From: Haloferax sp. Atlit-12N
GTDB taxonomy: Archaea > Halobacteriota > Halobacteria > Halobacteriales > Haloferacaceae
Reading direction: 5' to 3'
Length of the DNA: 64,000 bases
Assembly: GCF_003383095.1 (NCBI RefSeq)
Contig: NZ_PSYW01000001.1
Coordinates: 1,364,001 to 1,428,000 of the forward strand
Part shown: positions 44,061 through 53,996 of the stretch, in pieces
Position numbering within the stretch: position 1 is the stretch's first letter
Layout: every line of letters begins with the position of its first letter
The notes under the pieces: generated by a model
What the model was told of the DNA's origin: nothing
What the model saw: the letters and a program-made list of their open reading frames with translations, nothing else
The model's database searches: none
Position numbers and translations under genes: made by a program

Positions 44061-44480
44061 TTACAACCAGAGGTCGAGGTCGGTCACCGCGTCGTGGTCG
44101 CGTTCGAGCGGTTCCTCGAAGGCGCGGAGGTTCACTTCGCCGGCGAAGACGGTCGCAGAGTCGAGGTGTCCGGCGAGCGACTGCCCACTACGCCGAGAAA
44201 GGATTGCGTGCGTGTGTGCGAAGGGTTCGCCGTCGAGGAGCGCGACGTTACCCACGCAGGCGGCGACTTCGAGCGGCTCGTCGAACGTCACGGACTGGTA
44301 CTCCTGGTCCGTCTGGTCGTAGAACCAGAGTTCGGCGTCCTGGACGGCACCCATGGCGTTGAACCACGCGGACTCGATGTCCTTGCGCGCGCAGAACTCC
44401 TCGATCTCCTCGCGCCAGTCCGCACCGTGTTCGAGGCGGGCGAGGTACTCCTCGCTCACCGTCACCGCTCGAGCGTTCAT
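44061..44480 (-). CDS. PPC domain (DUF296) DNA-binding-type protein
   Basis: 139 residues from the ATG at 44480 (MNARAVTVSEEYLARLEHG). Single PPC domain: WREEIEEFCARKDIESAWFN, GAVQDAELWFYD, and the conserved HTHAILSRRSGQSLAGHL block with histidines that bind a metal in homologues. PPC proteins of archaea form trimers and may bind DNA. It lies immediately before polC with only two bases between, which suggests co-expression with the replicative polymerase. Confidence 0.9.
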   Translation of the reverse strand: MNARAVTVSEEYLARLEHGADWREEIEEFCARKDIESAWFNAMGAVQDAELWFYDQTDQEYQSVTFDEPLEVAACVGNVALLDGEPFAHTHAILSRRSGQSLAGHLDSATVFAGEVNLRAFEEPLERDHDAVTDLDLWL

Positions 44481-44564
44481 GCAACGTACCACGAGCGAGT
44501 CGGACTAAAATGTGAATGGTCTGGCCGCCGGGCGTCCGGCGGCGGGGTTACGGGGCCGGAGCGA

Positions 44565-44732
44565 TTATCGCCACTCGTCGAGTGCGAGTGCGTCGGCTAC
44601 GTCAGCAGCGAGCCACGCGTCATCGCGGGAGATGTCCGCGATAATAAGACGCTGGCCCGTCTGAGAGCGATCCACCGAGGCCATGACCTCGGCGCCCGAG
44701 TCGTCGACGGAAGCCGTCGCATCCGGCGTCAT
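44565..44732 (-). CDS. small acidic protein (DUF7556-like)
   Basis: 55 residues: MTPDATASVDDSGAEVMASV, then DRSQTGQRLIIADISRDDAW and a helix. One strand-strand-helix unit with conserved RLIIADISRDDAWL is the family core as I remember it. The start ATG at 44732 lies near TATATAA-type sequence (44752-44760), fitting a promoter about 25 bases away. Function unknown. Confidence 0.65.
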   Translation of the reverse strand: MTPDATASVDDSGAEVMASVDRSQTGQRLIIADISRDDAWLAADVADALALDEWR

Positions 44733-44936
44733 GTATGATACATAGTGACACCCCTATATAAGTGGACCGAAACGGCGGGCCGAGAGGGACCCCCCGTTAC
44801 CCGATTCTGTCGTCCCGAAAAGTGGTTTAAAATGTAAAACGAGTTCTCTGGGGATTCTCGTGGCAGTTTTCGCCTCTTAGGTATGGAACTACATCCCTTC
44901 CACGCTACACTATATCAAACAAATCGAATACGGTAA

Positions 44937-44944
44937 GTTTATCC
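44937..44944 (+). promoter_or_regulatory. TATA box for dppA
   Basis: GTTTATCC about 30 bases before the ATG at 44970; preceded by a purine-rich ACGGTAA stretch as a possible BRE. Leaderless start is likely because no Shine-Dalgarno is seen. Confidence 0.5.
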
Positions 44945-44969
44945 ACGCGGCCCGGAAAGATTGGTTCGA

Positions 44970-46808
44970 ATGCCAGACACTAACAAACTCTCGCGTCGCC
45001 GTTTCCTGAAGGCAACGGGTGGGGCCGCTACGGCCGCCGCCCTCGCCGGTTGTACCGGCGGTGACGGTGAAGAGACGACGACGACCGAATCCGGTGGCGA
45101 TGAGACCACCACCGCGACGACGACCGAAGAGGACACGGGCACGGAACTGTCCGGGTCGGTCTTCAACCGCATCCTCTCGGGCACCATCACGACGATGGAC
45201 CCCGTCGCCGCGACTGACACGTCGTCGGGCATCATCATCCAGCAGGTCTTCGACTGCTTGATGTCGTACCCGAACGCCCTGCCGACGGTCGAAAACGAGC
45301 TCGCTGCGGACTACACGGTCTCCGACGACTTCACGACCTACACGTTCCAGCTCGCCGACGCGACCTACCACAACGGCGAGACGGTCACCGCGTCCGACTT
45401 CATCTACGCGTGGGAGCGCCTCGCGGCCTCCGAGAACAGCCGCCGCGCCTACTTCATCCTCGACTCCGTCGGCGTGGAACACGAGACGGACGACGAAGAC
45501 AGCTACGTCCCCGGTTCGCTCGGCGTCGAAGTCGGCGAGACCGAGACCGAACTCGTCGTCAACCTCTCCGAGCCGTTCCACGACACCCTCGAGATGTTCG
45601 CCTACACCTCGTTCGCCGCCCTCCCCGAGGGCGTCCTCGGCGACGTCGAGGGCTACGACGGCGAGATGGAGTACACCGAGTTCGCCTCGAACAACCCCAT
45701 CGGCGCGGGTCCGTTCGAGTTCGCCTTCTGGGAGCAGGGTACCGCCGCGGCCGTCTCCAAGTACGACGACTACTACGGACAGGTCGCACAGGTCGACAAC
45801 GTCCGCTGGCAGGTCATCGAGGACGACACGGCCCGCTACAACTACGCGATGAACGAGAACGCGGACTACTTCGGACTGCCCACCGCGCAGTACGACCCCG
45901 GTCTCGTTCAGGTCGAGTCGACCGACGAGTACGGTCGTGAAATCGGTAAGTACGGTCCCGTCCGCAACGGGAAGACCCTCAACTACGTCGGCGTCCCGAC
46001 GCTGTCGATCTTCTACGTCGGCTTCAACATGGAGAAGGTCCCGAAGCCGGTCCGTCAGGCGTTCGCGTACGTCCTGAACCAGGGTCAGATGGTCTCGGAG
46101 GTCTTCAAGGGCCGCGGTTCCCCCGCACAGCTCTTCACGCCGCCGACTATCTTCCCCGGTGGCGCGCAGGCCGCGAACGAACTCATCGACTCCGAATACC
46201 CGTACAACGCGGACGAGACGGACATCCAGGCCGCCCGCGAAGTCATGGAGGAAGCCGGCTACGGTGAGGACAACAAGTTCGAGGTCCAGTGGACCCAGTA
46301 CAACTCCAACACGTGGGAGGAGATGGCGAGCATCCTCCGCGACCAGCTCGCGTCCGCCCACATCAACATGCAGATTCAGAAGGCCGACTTCTCGACGCTC
46401 CTCGAGCGCGGCCGCAACGGTCAGCTCGAAGCGTACACCCTCGGCTGGATCGCCGACTGGCCGGCCCCGGACAACTTCCTGCAGCTCCTGAACCCGCCGC
46501 AGACGGACACGTCCAAGCAGGGCCCCATCTCGTACGTCAACTGGACGGCCGAAAACGGCGACGCCTACCAGCAGGCGACCGACGCCTACCAGCAGGTCGT
46601 CAACAACCCGGCCCCGACCGACGAGGCCCAGCAGATCCGCGACGAGGCCTACGTCGACATCGAGACGGCCAACTGGGAAGACGTCGCGATGCTGCCCATC
46701 TACAACCGCAAGGACGAGACGTTCTGGTACGACACCGTGAACATCGAGCCGTTCGGTGGCATGGGTCCGAGCCGCCAGAAGCTCAACAACGTCACCCTCA
46801 ACCGGTAA
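44970..46808 (+). CDS. dppA: dipeptide/oligopeptide ABC transporter substrate-binding lipoprotein
   Basis: 612 residues from the ATG at 44970. Tat lipoprotein signal: LSRRRFLKATGGAATAAALA then the lipobox LAGC, so it is anchored outside the membrane. An acidic Thr/Glu linker (GGDGEETTTTESGGDETTT) precedes the SBP_bac_5 domain with RILSGTITTMDPV and YTFQLADATYHNGETVTASD motifs. It delivers peptides to the DppBCDF pump encoded downstream. The 212-base gap to dppB holds a possible terminator and a new promoter, so dppA may also be made in excess. Confidence 0.94.
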   Translation: MPDTNKLSRRRFLKATGGAATAAALAGCTGGDGEETTTTESGGDETTTATTTEEDTGTELSGSVFNRILSGTITTMDPVAATDTSSGIIIQQVFDCLMSYPNALPTVENELAADYTVSDDFTTYTFQLADATYHNGETVTASDFIYAWERLAASENSRRAYFILDSVGVEHETDDEDSYVPGSLGVEVGETETELVVNLSEPFHDTLEMFAYTSFAALPEGVLGDVEGYDGEMEYTEFASNNPIGAGPFEFAFWEQGTAAAVSKYDDYYGQVAQVDNVRWQVIEDDTARYNYAMNENADYFGLPTAQYDPGLVQVESTDEYGREIGKYGPVRNGKTLNYVGVPTLSIFYVGFNMEKVPKPVRQAFAYVLNQGQMVSEVFKGRGSPAQLFTPPTIFPGGAQAANELIDSEYPYNADETDIQAAREVMEEAGYGEDNKFEVQWTQYNSNTWEEMASILRDQLASAHINMQIQKADFSTLLERGRNGQLEAYTLGWIADWPAPDNFLQLLNPPQTDTSKQGPISYVNWTAENGDAYQQATDAYQQVVNNPAPTDEAQQIRDEAYVDIETANWEDVAMLPIYNRKDETFWYDTVNIEPFGGMGPSRQKLNNVTLNR

Positions 46809-46859
46809 GACCGGGTAGTACGGACGCGCCCTCGCGTCCCGTCTCAATCGAAACGTCCG

Positions 46860-46868
46860 GTTATTTTT
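46860..46868 (+). terminator. possible partial terminator after dppA
   Basis: GTTATTTTT follows a short GC-rich region (GACGCGCCCTCGCGTCCCGTC) about 50 bases after the dppA stop. Readthrough would link it to dppBCDF. Confidence 0.35.
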
Positions 46869-46891
46869 GACAAGCGTACAATTAGTTCCAA

Positions 46892-46902
46892 CTATATACT
46901 AT
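46892..46902 (+). promoter_or_regulatory. possible TATA-rich promoter for dppBCDF
   Basis: ACTATATACTATAATC spans this site about 120 bases before the dppB start. It is the strongest TATA-like cluster in the gap; it would give a leadered transcript carrying the small ORF at 46989. Confidence 0.35.
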
Positions 46903-46988
46903 AATCTGGCAGTAGAGTTGCTGAAACTGCGACATTAGGACTTCGAAGCGCAAGACATATCCATACCACTCATTAAACCAGTACAATA

Positions 46989-47024
46989 ATGTCCGCTCGA
47001 ACGGTCTGCGAGGTGATGCCATGA
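46989..47024 (+). CDS. possible 11-codon coupling ORF before dppB
   Basis: MSARTVCEVMP followed by TGA. The stop overlaps the dppB ATG in the sequence ATGA, the arrangement of translational coupling. Too short to prove coding. It may be a leader that controls dppB translation, or chance. Confidence 0.3.
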   Translation: MSARTVCEVMP

Positions 47025-48070
47025 GTCGATGGCAGTACTTCCTCCGCAGGGTACTGATGTCGATTCCTGTCGTCATCTTCGGGACGACAATTACGTTTGC
47101 CCTCATCCGCCTGGGGCCACTCGACCCCGTTTCGGCGATTCTGGGGACGCAATACAACCCACAGGCGGCAGAACAGATTCGAACGAACCTCGGGTTGAAC
47201 CAGCCGCTTTGGAGTCAGTACCTCGACTTCATGTACGACCTGTTCACCTTCCAACTCGGCCAGTCGTGGGTCATCGCGCCCGGGACGACCGCGTACGAAC
47301 TCATCGAGATCTACGCGCCCCGGACGATTTGGCTCGGCTTCTGGTCGGTCGTCATCGCGCTGTTCGTCGGGATTCCGCTCGGCTTCTACGCCGGGCTGAA
47401 CCCGAACACGCCCTCGGACTACGCCGCCTCCTTCGGCGGAATCGTCTGGCGCGCGATGCCGAACTTCTGGCTGGCCATCATGCTCGTCACGGCCCTCTCG
47501 CAGCTCGGGACGTGGACGAACGGCCTGTTCACGTGGCAGACGTGGATCGTCAGGACGAACGTCGTCACGCCGCCGGCGCTCGGCTTCTTCCAGTCACCGG
47601 TCGAGCAGTTCCTCGCCGACCCCGGCGGGTGGACCGAGTCGTTCATCCGAGCGACGAAGCAGATCGCTCCGGCCGCGCTGGTCCTCGGGTCGGCGTCGAT
47701 GGGGAACGAGATGCGTATCGGCCGCACCGCCGTCCTCGAGACCATCAACTCGAACTACGTCGAGACCGCCCGCGCGAAGGGCGTCTCCGGGCGCTCGCTC
47801 GTCTGGAAGCACATCTTCCGGAACGCGCTCATCCCGCTCGTGCCCATCATCACGGGCGAGGCGTTCCTGCTTCTCGGCGGGTCAGTGTTCGTCGAGACGG
47901 TCTTCGCCATCAACGGCCTCGGCTGGCTGTTCTTCAACGCAGCCATCAACGGGGACCTGCCGCTCATCGGGACGCTGATGTTCATCTTCATCCTCATCCT
48001 GGTCGGCACGAACATCCTACAGGACTTCCTGTACACGATTATCGACCCGCGCGTCGGGTACGACGGGTGA
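47021..48070 (+). CDS. dppB: dipeptide/oligopeptide ABC transporter permease DppB
   Basis: 349 residues with six membrane spans. The first span RRVLMSIPVVIFGTTITFAL and the BPD-type EAA loop ETARAKGVSGRSLVWKHIF are typical. The inserted extracellular section before span three is moderate. No Shine-Dalgarno is obvious immediately upstream, which fits start by coupling to the small ORF ending at 47024. Followed by dppC with a 6-base gap. Confidence 0.95.
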   Translation: MSRWQYFLRRVLMSIPVVIFGTTITFALIRLGPLDPVSAILGTQYNPQAAEQIRTNLGLNQPLWSQYLDFMYDLFTFQLGQSWVIAPGTTAYELIEIYAPRTIWLGFWSVVIALFVGIPLGFYAGLNPNTPSDYAASFGGIVWRAMPNFWLAIMLVTALSQLGTWTNGLFTWQTWIVRTNVVTPPALGFFQSPVEQFLADPGGWTESFIRATKQIAPAALVLGSASMGNEMRIGRTAVLETINSNYVETARAKGVSGRSLVWKHIFRNALIPLVPIITGEAFLLLGGSVFVETVFAINGLGWLFFNAAINGDLPLIGTLMFIFILILVGTNILQDFLYTIIDPRVGYDG

Positions 48071-48076
48071 ATCACA

Positions 48077-49516
48077 GTGAGCACGACAACCGAAACCGAA
48101 ATTCCGCTCCGACAACGAGTCGCTGAGAACCCCCAGCCCGCGCTGATTTGGGCCGCCGTCGGTGCAGTCCTCATCGGCGTCGAACTGGGCGCTATCCTCC
48201 AAGTCGTCGGCGCCGTCGCCGGCGTGGTCGTCAACCTCATCCCCGGTGACCCCGGCGCGTCCGCCGTCCAGTCGCTGCAGGCGGCGTTCGACGCGATTCC
48301 GACGCTCGTCTCCCGCGACGTGATTCCGAACCAGGGCTACTGGAACGGCACGGGCTACGAGAACACGTTCCTCGGGCTCTCGCCCGCGGTCGCGTGGGCC
48401 ATCCGCGTCGCGTTCGTCTACGCGTACGCCTTCGCGGTGCTGGCGTGGGCGTGGAACGGCTACAAGCGGTTCCGCCGTCACTACCGCCGCGTCGACTGGA
48501 CGCCGCGGGACGACGTGGTCAACCGCTTCCGGGGTCACTCCTGGGGCAAGTTCGGGCTCATTATCGTCATCACGTTTGTGGTCATGGCGGTATTCGCGCC
48601 CGCGCTCGGTCCGACCACGATGGAGCAGAACATCCTCCAGCCGTACGACTACGAGGTCAGCTACTGGAGCGAAGACACCCAGAGCGTCGAGACCGTCCTC
48701 GTCGGCGAGGCCAACCTCGGCTCCGGGTCGCAGGGAGCGGGCGACGAGAACGTCGCGCCGATGACGTACGACGACTTCGGCAGATTCCATCCGTTCGGCA
48801 CGGCGACAAACGGGAAGGACTTATTCACACAGGTGGTGTTCGGGGCCAGGATATCCCTGACCATCGCCGTCGTCGCCATGGGAATCGCCGGCCTCATCGG
48901 CCTCGGCTTGGCCATGATAACGGCGTACTACAAGGGACTGGCTGATTTGGCGACGGTGTTAGTCTCAGACTCGATACAGGCGTTGCCGGTCATCATGGTC
49001 CTCATCTTGATGCTCGTCATCTTCCAGAACACCTGGGTGAGGGAGTTGTACGACGGCGCGGTGCTCATCATCCTCATCTTCAGTATCGTCTACTGGCCGT
49101 TCATCTGGCGGTCGATACGTGGGCCAGCGCTCCAGGTGTCCGAGCAGGACTGGATTGACGCCGCGAAGTCGTTCGGTCAGACGCCGACGCAGGTCATGCG
49201 CAAGCACATGGCCCCCTACGTGTTCAGCTACATGCTCATCTACGCCTCGCTCAGTCTCGGTGGTATCATCATCAGCGTCGCCGGGCTCTCCTACCTCGGG
49301 CTCGGCATCACCGCGCCGACCCCCGAGTGGGGCCGGCTCATCGCGAACGGCCAGCAGTACGTCGCGAGCCCCTCGTGGCACATCTCGCTGGTTCCCGGCC
49401 TCCTCATCACGCTCGTCGTGACCGGCCTGAACGCCTTCGGCGACGGCATCCGCGACGCCATCGACCCGCAGGCAGACACCGGTGACGAGGCCGCGGCCAC
49501 GGGAGGTGGCGCATGA
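48077..49516 (+). CDS. dppC: dipeptide/oligopeptide ABC transporter permease DppC, long form
   Basis: 479 residues from a GTG at 48077, longer than the usual 300. An extra N-terminal unit with two hydrophobic segments (about 18-55 and 104-128) precedes the normal OppC N-terminal span (GKFGLIIVITFVVMAVFAPA). An extracellular insert of about 60 residues (NILQPYDYEVSYWSEDTQ onward) separates span one from the rest. The EAA loop IDAAKSFGQTPTQVMRKHM is intact. The extension is a haloarchaeal feature as I know it. Overlaps dppD by four bases. Confidence 0.93.
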   Translation: MSTTTETEIPLRQRVAENPQPALIWAAVGAVLIGVELGAILQVVGAVAGVVVNLIPGDPGASAVQSLQAAFDAIPTLVSRDVIPNQGYWNGTGYENTFLGLSPAVAWAIRVAFVYAYAFAVLAWAWNGYKRFRRHYRRVDWTPRDDVVNRFRGHSWGKFGLIIVITFVVMAVFAPALGPTTMEQNILQPYDYEVSYWSEDTQSVETVLVGEANLGSGSQGAGDENVAPMTYDDFGRFHPFGTATNGKDLFTQVVFGARISLTIAVVAMGIAGLIGLGLAMITAYYKGLADLATVLVSDSIQALPVIMVLILMLVIFQNTWVRELYDGAVLIILIFSIVYWPFIWRSIRGPALQVSEQDWIDAAKSFGQTPTQVMRKHMAPYVFSYMLIYASLSLGGIIISVAGLSYLGLGITAPTPEWGRLIANGQQYVASPSWHISLVPGLLITLVVTGLNAFGDGIRDAIDPQADTGDEAAATGGGA

Positions 49517-50588
49517 GCACCGACCAGGCGAGTTCGACCCGCACCGAGGGCGAACCGCTGCTCTCCGTCGAGAACCTCCGAACGTCGTTCTATACGGACA
49601 AGGAGGTCATCCGCGCGGTCGACGGCATCTCGTTCGACATCTTCCGCGGCGAGACCGTGGGTATCGTCGGCGAGTCCGGCTCCGGCAAGTCCGTCACGGC
49701 CCGCTCTATCATGCGGCTGGTCGAAAAGCCCGGCCGCATCGAGAACGGCCGTATCATGTACGACGGCCAGGATCTCCTCGACAAATCGCCGAAGCAGATG
49801 CGCTCCATCCGCGGCGGCAGCATCGCGATGGTGTTCCAAGACCCGCTGACGAGTCTGAACCCCGTCTACACGGTCGGCAACCAGATCAAGGAGGCGCTTC
49901 GCCTCCACCGCGGACTGAGCGGGTCGAAGGCGACGAAAGAGGCCATCGAACTGCTCGAAGCGGTCGGGATTCCGGACGCGCACCGTCGCGTCCGCGAGTA
50001 TCCTCACCAGTTCTCCGGCGGGATGCGCCAGCGCGCCGTCATCGCGATGGCGCTCGCGTGCGACCCCGAACTGCTCATCTGCGACGAGCCGACGACGGCG
50101 CTCGACGTGACCATCCAGGCGCAGATTCTGGAACTCCTCGAAGAGCTTCAGGAGGAACGCGACCTCGGTATCATGTTCATCACTCACGACATGGGCGTTA
50201 TCGCCGAAATCGCGGACCGCGTCAACGTGATGTACGCGGGCGAAATCGTCGAGAGCGCACCCGTCGTCGAACTGTTCGAGTCGCCGAAACATCCCTACAC
50301 GCAGGGGCTTCTCAACTCCATCCCCGGACAGGGGCTCGACGAGGACGAGCGCCTCGCGACCATCGAGGGCGACGTGCCGACGCCGAACGAGGACCCGACC
50401 TACTGCCGGTTCGCCCCCCGGTGTCCGAAGGCGTTCGCCGAGTGCGACACGGTACACCCCGTCCCCGTCGACGTGGGCGACAACGCGGACGACCACCGAG
50501 CGTCGTGTCTGCTGTACCCCGAAGACCTCCCGACTGAGGAGGCGGTCGCCGTCCACCGCGAGGGCGGACAGCGCGGAGGTGACACGCG

Positions 50589-50592
<4 letters not shown>
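49513..50592 (+). CDS. dppD: dipeptide ABC transporter ATP-binding protein DppD
   Basis: 359 residues. Walker [10 protein letters not shown]-loop [11 protein letters not shown], signature [12 protein letters not shown], Walker [13 protein letters not shown], and the oligo_HPY C-terminal region with [15 protein letters not shown] carrying the family cysteines. A strong Shine-Dalgarno GGAGGTG precedes the ATG. Couples ATP hydrolysis to DppBC. Overlaps dppF by four bases. Confidence 0.95.
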
Positions 50593-51923
<1,331 letters not shown>

Positions 51924-51925
51924 CC

Positions 51926-52369
51926 ATGGAGTTCGACCCACGCCGCTTCGGCGTCAAGACCATCGACGCCGTGGTCTACGCCGTCTCACTCACCGGCGTG
52001 GTGTTCGTCGTGACCGCCCTCGTGAGCACGCTCGCCGGCAACGGACTGCCCGGCGCGAAGTGGCTCATGTTCTTTCTCGGGTTCGCCATGTTCGGCTACG
52101 CGTCGCTGAAAGTCCGCCCGAAGGCGGCTTGGAAGAGCGGAAACGAGAACGGAAACGGCGGCAGCGACGGCGGCCTGTTCTCGGGGAGTGACGAACCGGT
52201 CGGCGTCGAGAAGCTCGTCGGGAACGCGCTCGACGCGGTACTCCCACCGCGACTGCGACCCGCGAACAGCGACGAGCGGCCGTCGAGCGGGGTGAAGCTC
52301 CTCCTCGCGTCGGTCTGTATCCTCGCGACTTCGTACGCGATGGAAGTCGTCTTCGGCATCAACTACTGA
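51926..52369 (+). CDS. membrane protein, unknown (DUF7555-like), at end of dpp operon
   Basis: 147 residues, two bases after dppF, so co-transcribed. Three hydrophobic segments: about 17-36, 44-59 and 123-142. A Gly/Asn/Ser-rich loop (SGNENGNGGSDGGLFSG) connects the second and third. It may be an accessory subunit of the transporter or merely share the transcript. Family label from memory. Confidence 0.75.
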   Translation: MEFDPRRFGVKTIDAVVYAVSLTGVVFVVTALVSTLAGNGLPGAKWLMFFLGFAMFGYASLKVRPKAAWKSGNENGNGGSDGGLFSGSDEPVGVEKLVGNALDAVLPPRLRPANSDERPSSGVKLLLASVCILATSYAMEVVFGINY

Positions 52370-52430
52370 CCGCCTCGGGGTCCCCCGTGGCCTTCGATGC
52401 CTTTTACCATATACGTCGTCCAGAACTGGT

Positions 52431-53009
52431 ATGGCCGAACTCGGAGACGACGAGACGCCCGATGTCGAACGAATCGCCGGTGAGGCGGACCGCCGCCGCG
52501 AGGCGTGGGGCGCGACGCTCGACGACATGACAGCGATGGCCGACGAGTTCGAAGCGGACGGATGGGAGACGGTCCGCATCCCGGCGGGCGACAGCGGTCC
52601 GTTCGGTCCCTCCAGCGGCAAGGGCGACGAGGGGGCGTTCGGCCTCGCGTACGTCATCCCCGGCGACAAGGCCGAGACCGTCGCCGACCTGTTCGAAGCG
52701 ACGTCGTTCCCCGAGTACGAGGTGTACCGCGCGGAGAACGACGGCCGCGTCTACATGGTGACGGCGCTGTTCTCGCCGGACGCCGAGACCGCAATCTTTC
52801 TCGCGGGCGCGTGGGACCTCCGCGAGGCGCTGGAGTGTGCGACCGTCGCCGTCGAGGAGGGACAGATGTACACCTACCTCCAGAAACTCGACGGCACGGT
52901 CGTGGGCGTCGTCGAACACGACGACCCCGAGAAGTTCTTCCCCAATCTCGACGCGATTCGGCGGTACGCGCCGAACAGCGACGACGAGGACGAAGGCGAC
53001 GAGAACTGA
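52431..53009 (+). CDS. DUF7529 family protein
   Basis: 192 residues, soluble and acidic. An N-terminal helical part (RREAWGATLDDMTAMADEFE) is followed by a mixed fold with VYMVTALFSPDAETAIFLAG and VAVEEGQMYTYLQKLDGTVV. The C-terminus is a string of Asp/Glu. A TTTTACCATATACG box lies about 32 bases upstream. No catalytic residues recognised. Haloarchaeal family of unknown function. Confidence 0.78.
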   Translation: MAELGDDETPDVERIAGEADRRREAWGATLDDMTAMADEFEADGWETVRIPAGDSGPFGPSSGKGDEGAFGLAYVIPGDKAETVADLFEATSFPEYEVYRAENDGRVYMVTALFSPDAETAIFLAGAWDLREALECATVAVEEGQMYTYLQKLDGTVVGVVEHDDPEKFFPNLDAIRRYAPNSDDEDEGDEN

Positions 53010-53141
53010 GTCGAGAGCCGTTCTACTTCTGCGCCGTGTGCGCATCGACTGTCACCCGACCCCCGCGAGCGGCGGCGGACGCCTGTCAACGAGGCGAAAG
53101 CGTTCGCAGAGTACATTAGGCGGGGGGAAGAAAGCGGGTGT

Positions 53142-53996
53142 ATGAAAGTAGCCGACGCGATGACCCGCGGTGAGGAGGTCGTGACGGTGTCCCTGCCGGG
53201 CACGCGCGACGACGTTCTGGAATACCTCCAAGAGCGTGGGTTCTCTTCTGTTCCTGTGGTGAAAGAGACCGACGAGGGGACGAAGTACCGAGGCCTCATC
53301 TCTCGGGAGGACCTCATCGAACACCCCGACGAGGACCAGCTGGCGGTGCTCGTCCGCGAGGTTCCGACCGCGGGCGCCGACGACGACCTCGAAGCGGCGG
53401 CCGCGACGATGGTCTCGGAGGGCGCGCGCCGACTCCCCGTCGTCGACGGCGACGCCATCGAGGGCATCCTCACCGTCACCGACGTGGTCCGGGCCATCGC
53501 CCGCGGCGACATCGACGGCGAGACCGAGGTTGGCGACCTCGCCGCCCGCGACGTGAACACGACGTACGTCGACGTCCCCCTACACATCGTCGAGCGCGAG
53601 ATATTCTACGCGAACGTGCCCTACGCGATTGTCCTCGACGACGAGGCCTCGCTGGCCGGCATCGTGACCGAAGTCGACATCATCGAGGTCGCCCGCGTCG
53701 TCGAAGGCGAGGCCGGCACCGGTGACTCGGTCGCAAACCAGGACGACGAGTGGATGTGGGAGGGCATCAAGGCGGTCGGCAACCGCTACATCCCGACCCG
53801 GAACGTCGAGATTCCGGCCGAACCGGTCTCGAAGTTCATGACCGACGACCTCGTGAGCGTCCCGACGCGCGCCACCGCCAAGGACGCCGCCCAGACGATG
53901 ATTCGCGAGGACATCGAGCAGATTCCGCTCGTCTCCGGCGACGAACTCATCGGCATCGTCCGCGACATCAACCTGCTGGAGGCGCTGTATGAGTGA
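53142..53996 (+). CDS. CBS domain protein with four CBS motifs
   Basis: 284 residues. Repeated CBS units are visible at about 7-60 (MTRGEEVVTVSLPGT), 70-130 (VLVREVPTAGADDDLEAAA), 140-195 (RDVNTTYVDVPLHIVER) and 225-280 (MTDDLVSVPTRATAKDAAQT). They usually bind adenosine nucleotides and act as energy sensors. The glyS start lies inside its last codons (8-base overlap), so the two are tightly coupled; why is unknown. Confidence 0.9.
   Translation: MKVADAMTRGEEVVTVSLPGTRDDVLEYLQERGFSSVPVVKETDEGTKYRGLISREDLIEHPDEDQLAVLVREVPTAGADDDLEAAAATMVSEGARRLPVVDGDAIEGILTVTDVVRAIARGDIDGETEVGDLAARDVNTTYVDVPLHIVEREIFYANVPYAIVLDDEASLAGIVTEVDIIEVARVVEGEAGTGDSVANQDDEWMWEGIKAVGNRYIPTRNVEIPAEPVSKFMTDDLVSVPTRATAKDAAQTMIREDIEQIPLVSGDELIGIVRDINLLEALYE

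Noticed and set aside
41191-44322. 1043-codon open frame on the plus strand across polC
   Set aside because: It is the antisense of polC; the amino-acid mix is typical of a shadow frame in high-GC DNA and the minus-strand protein is clearly DP2.
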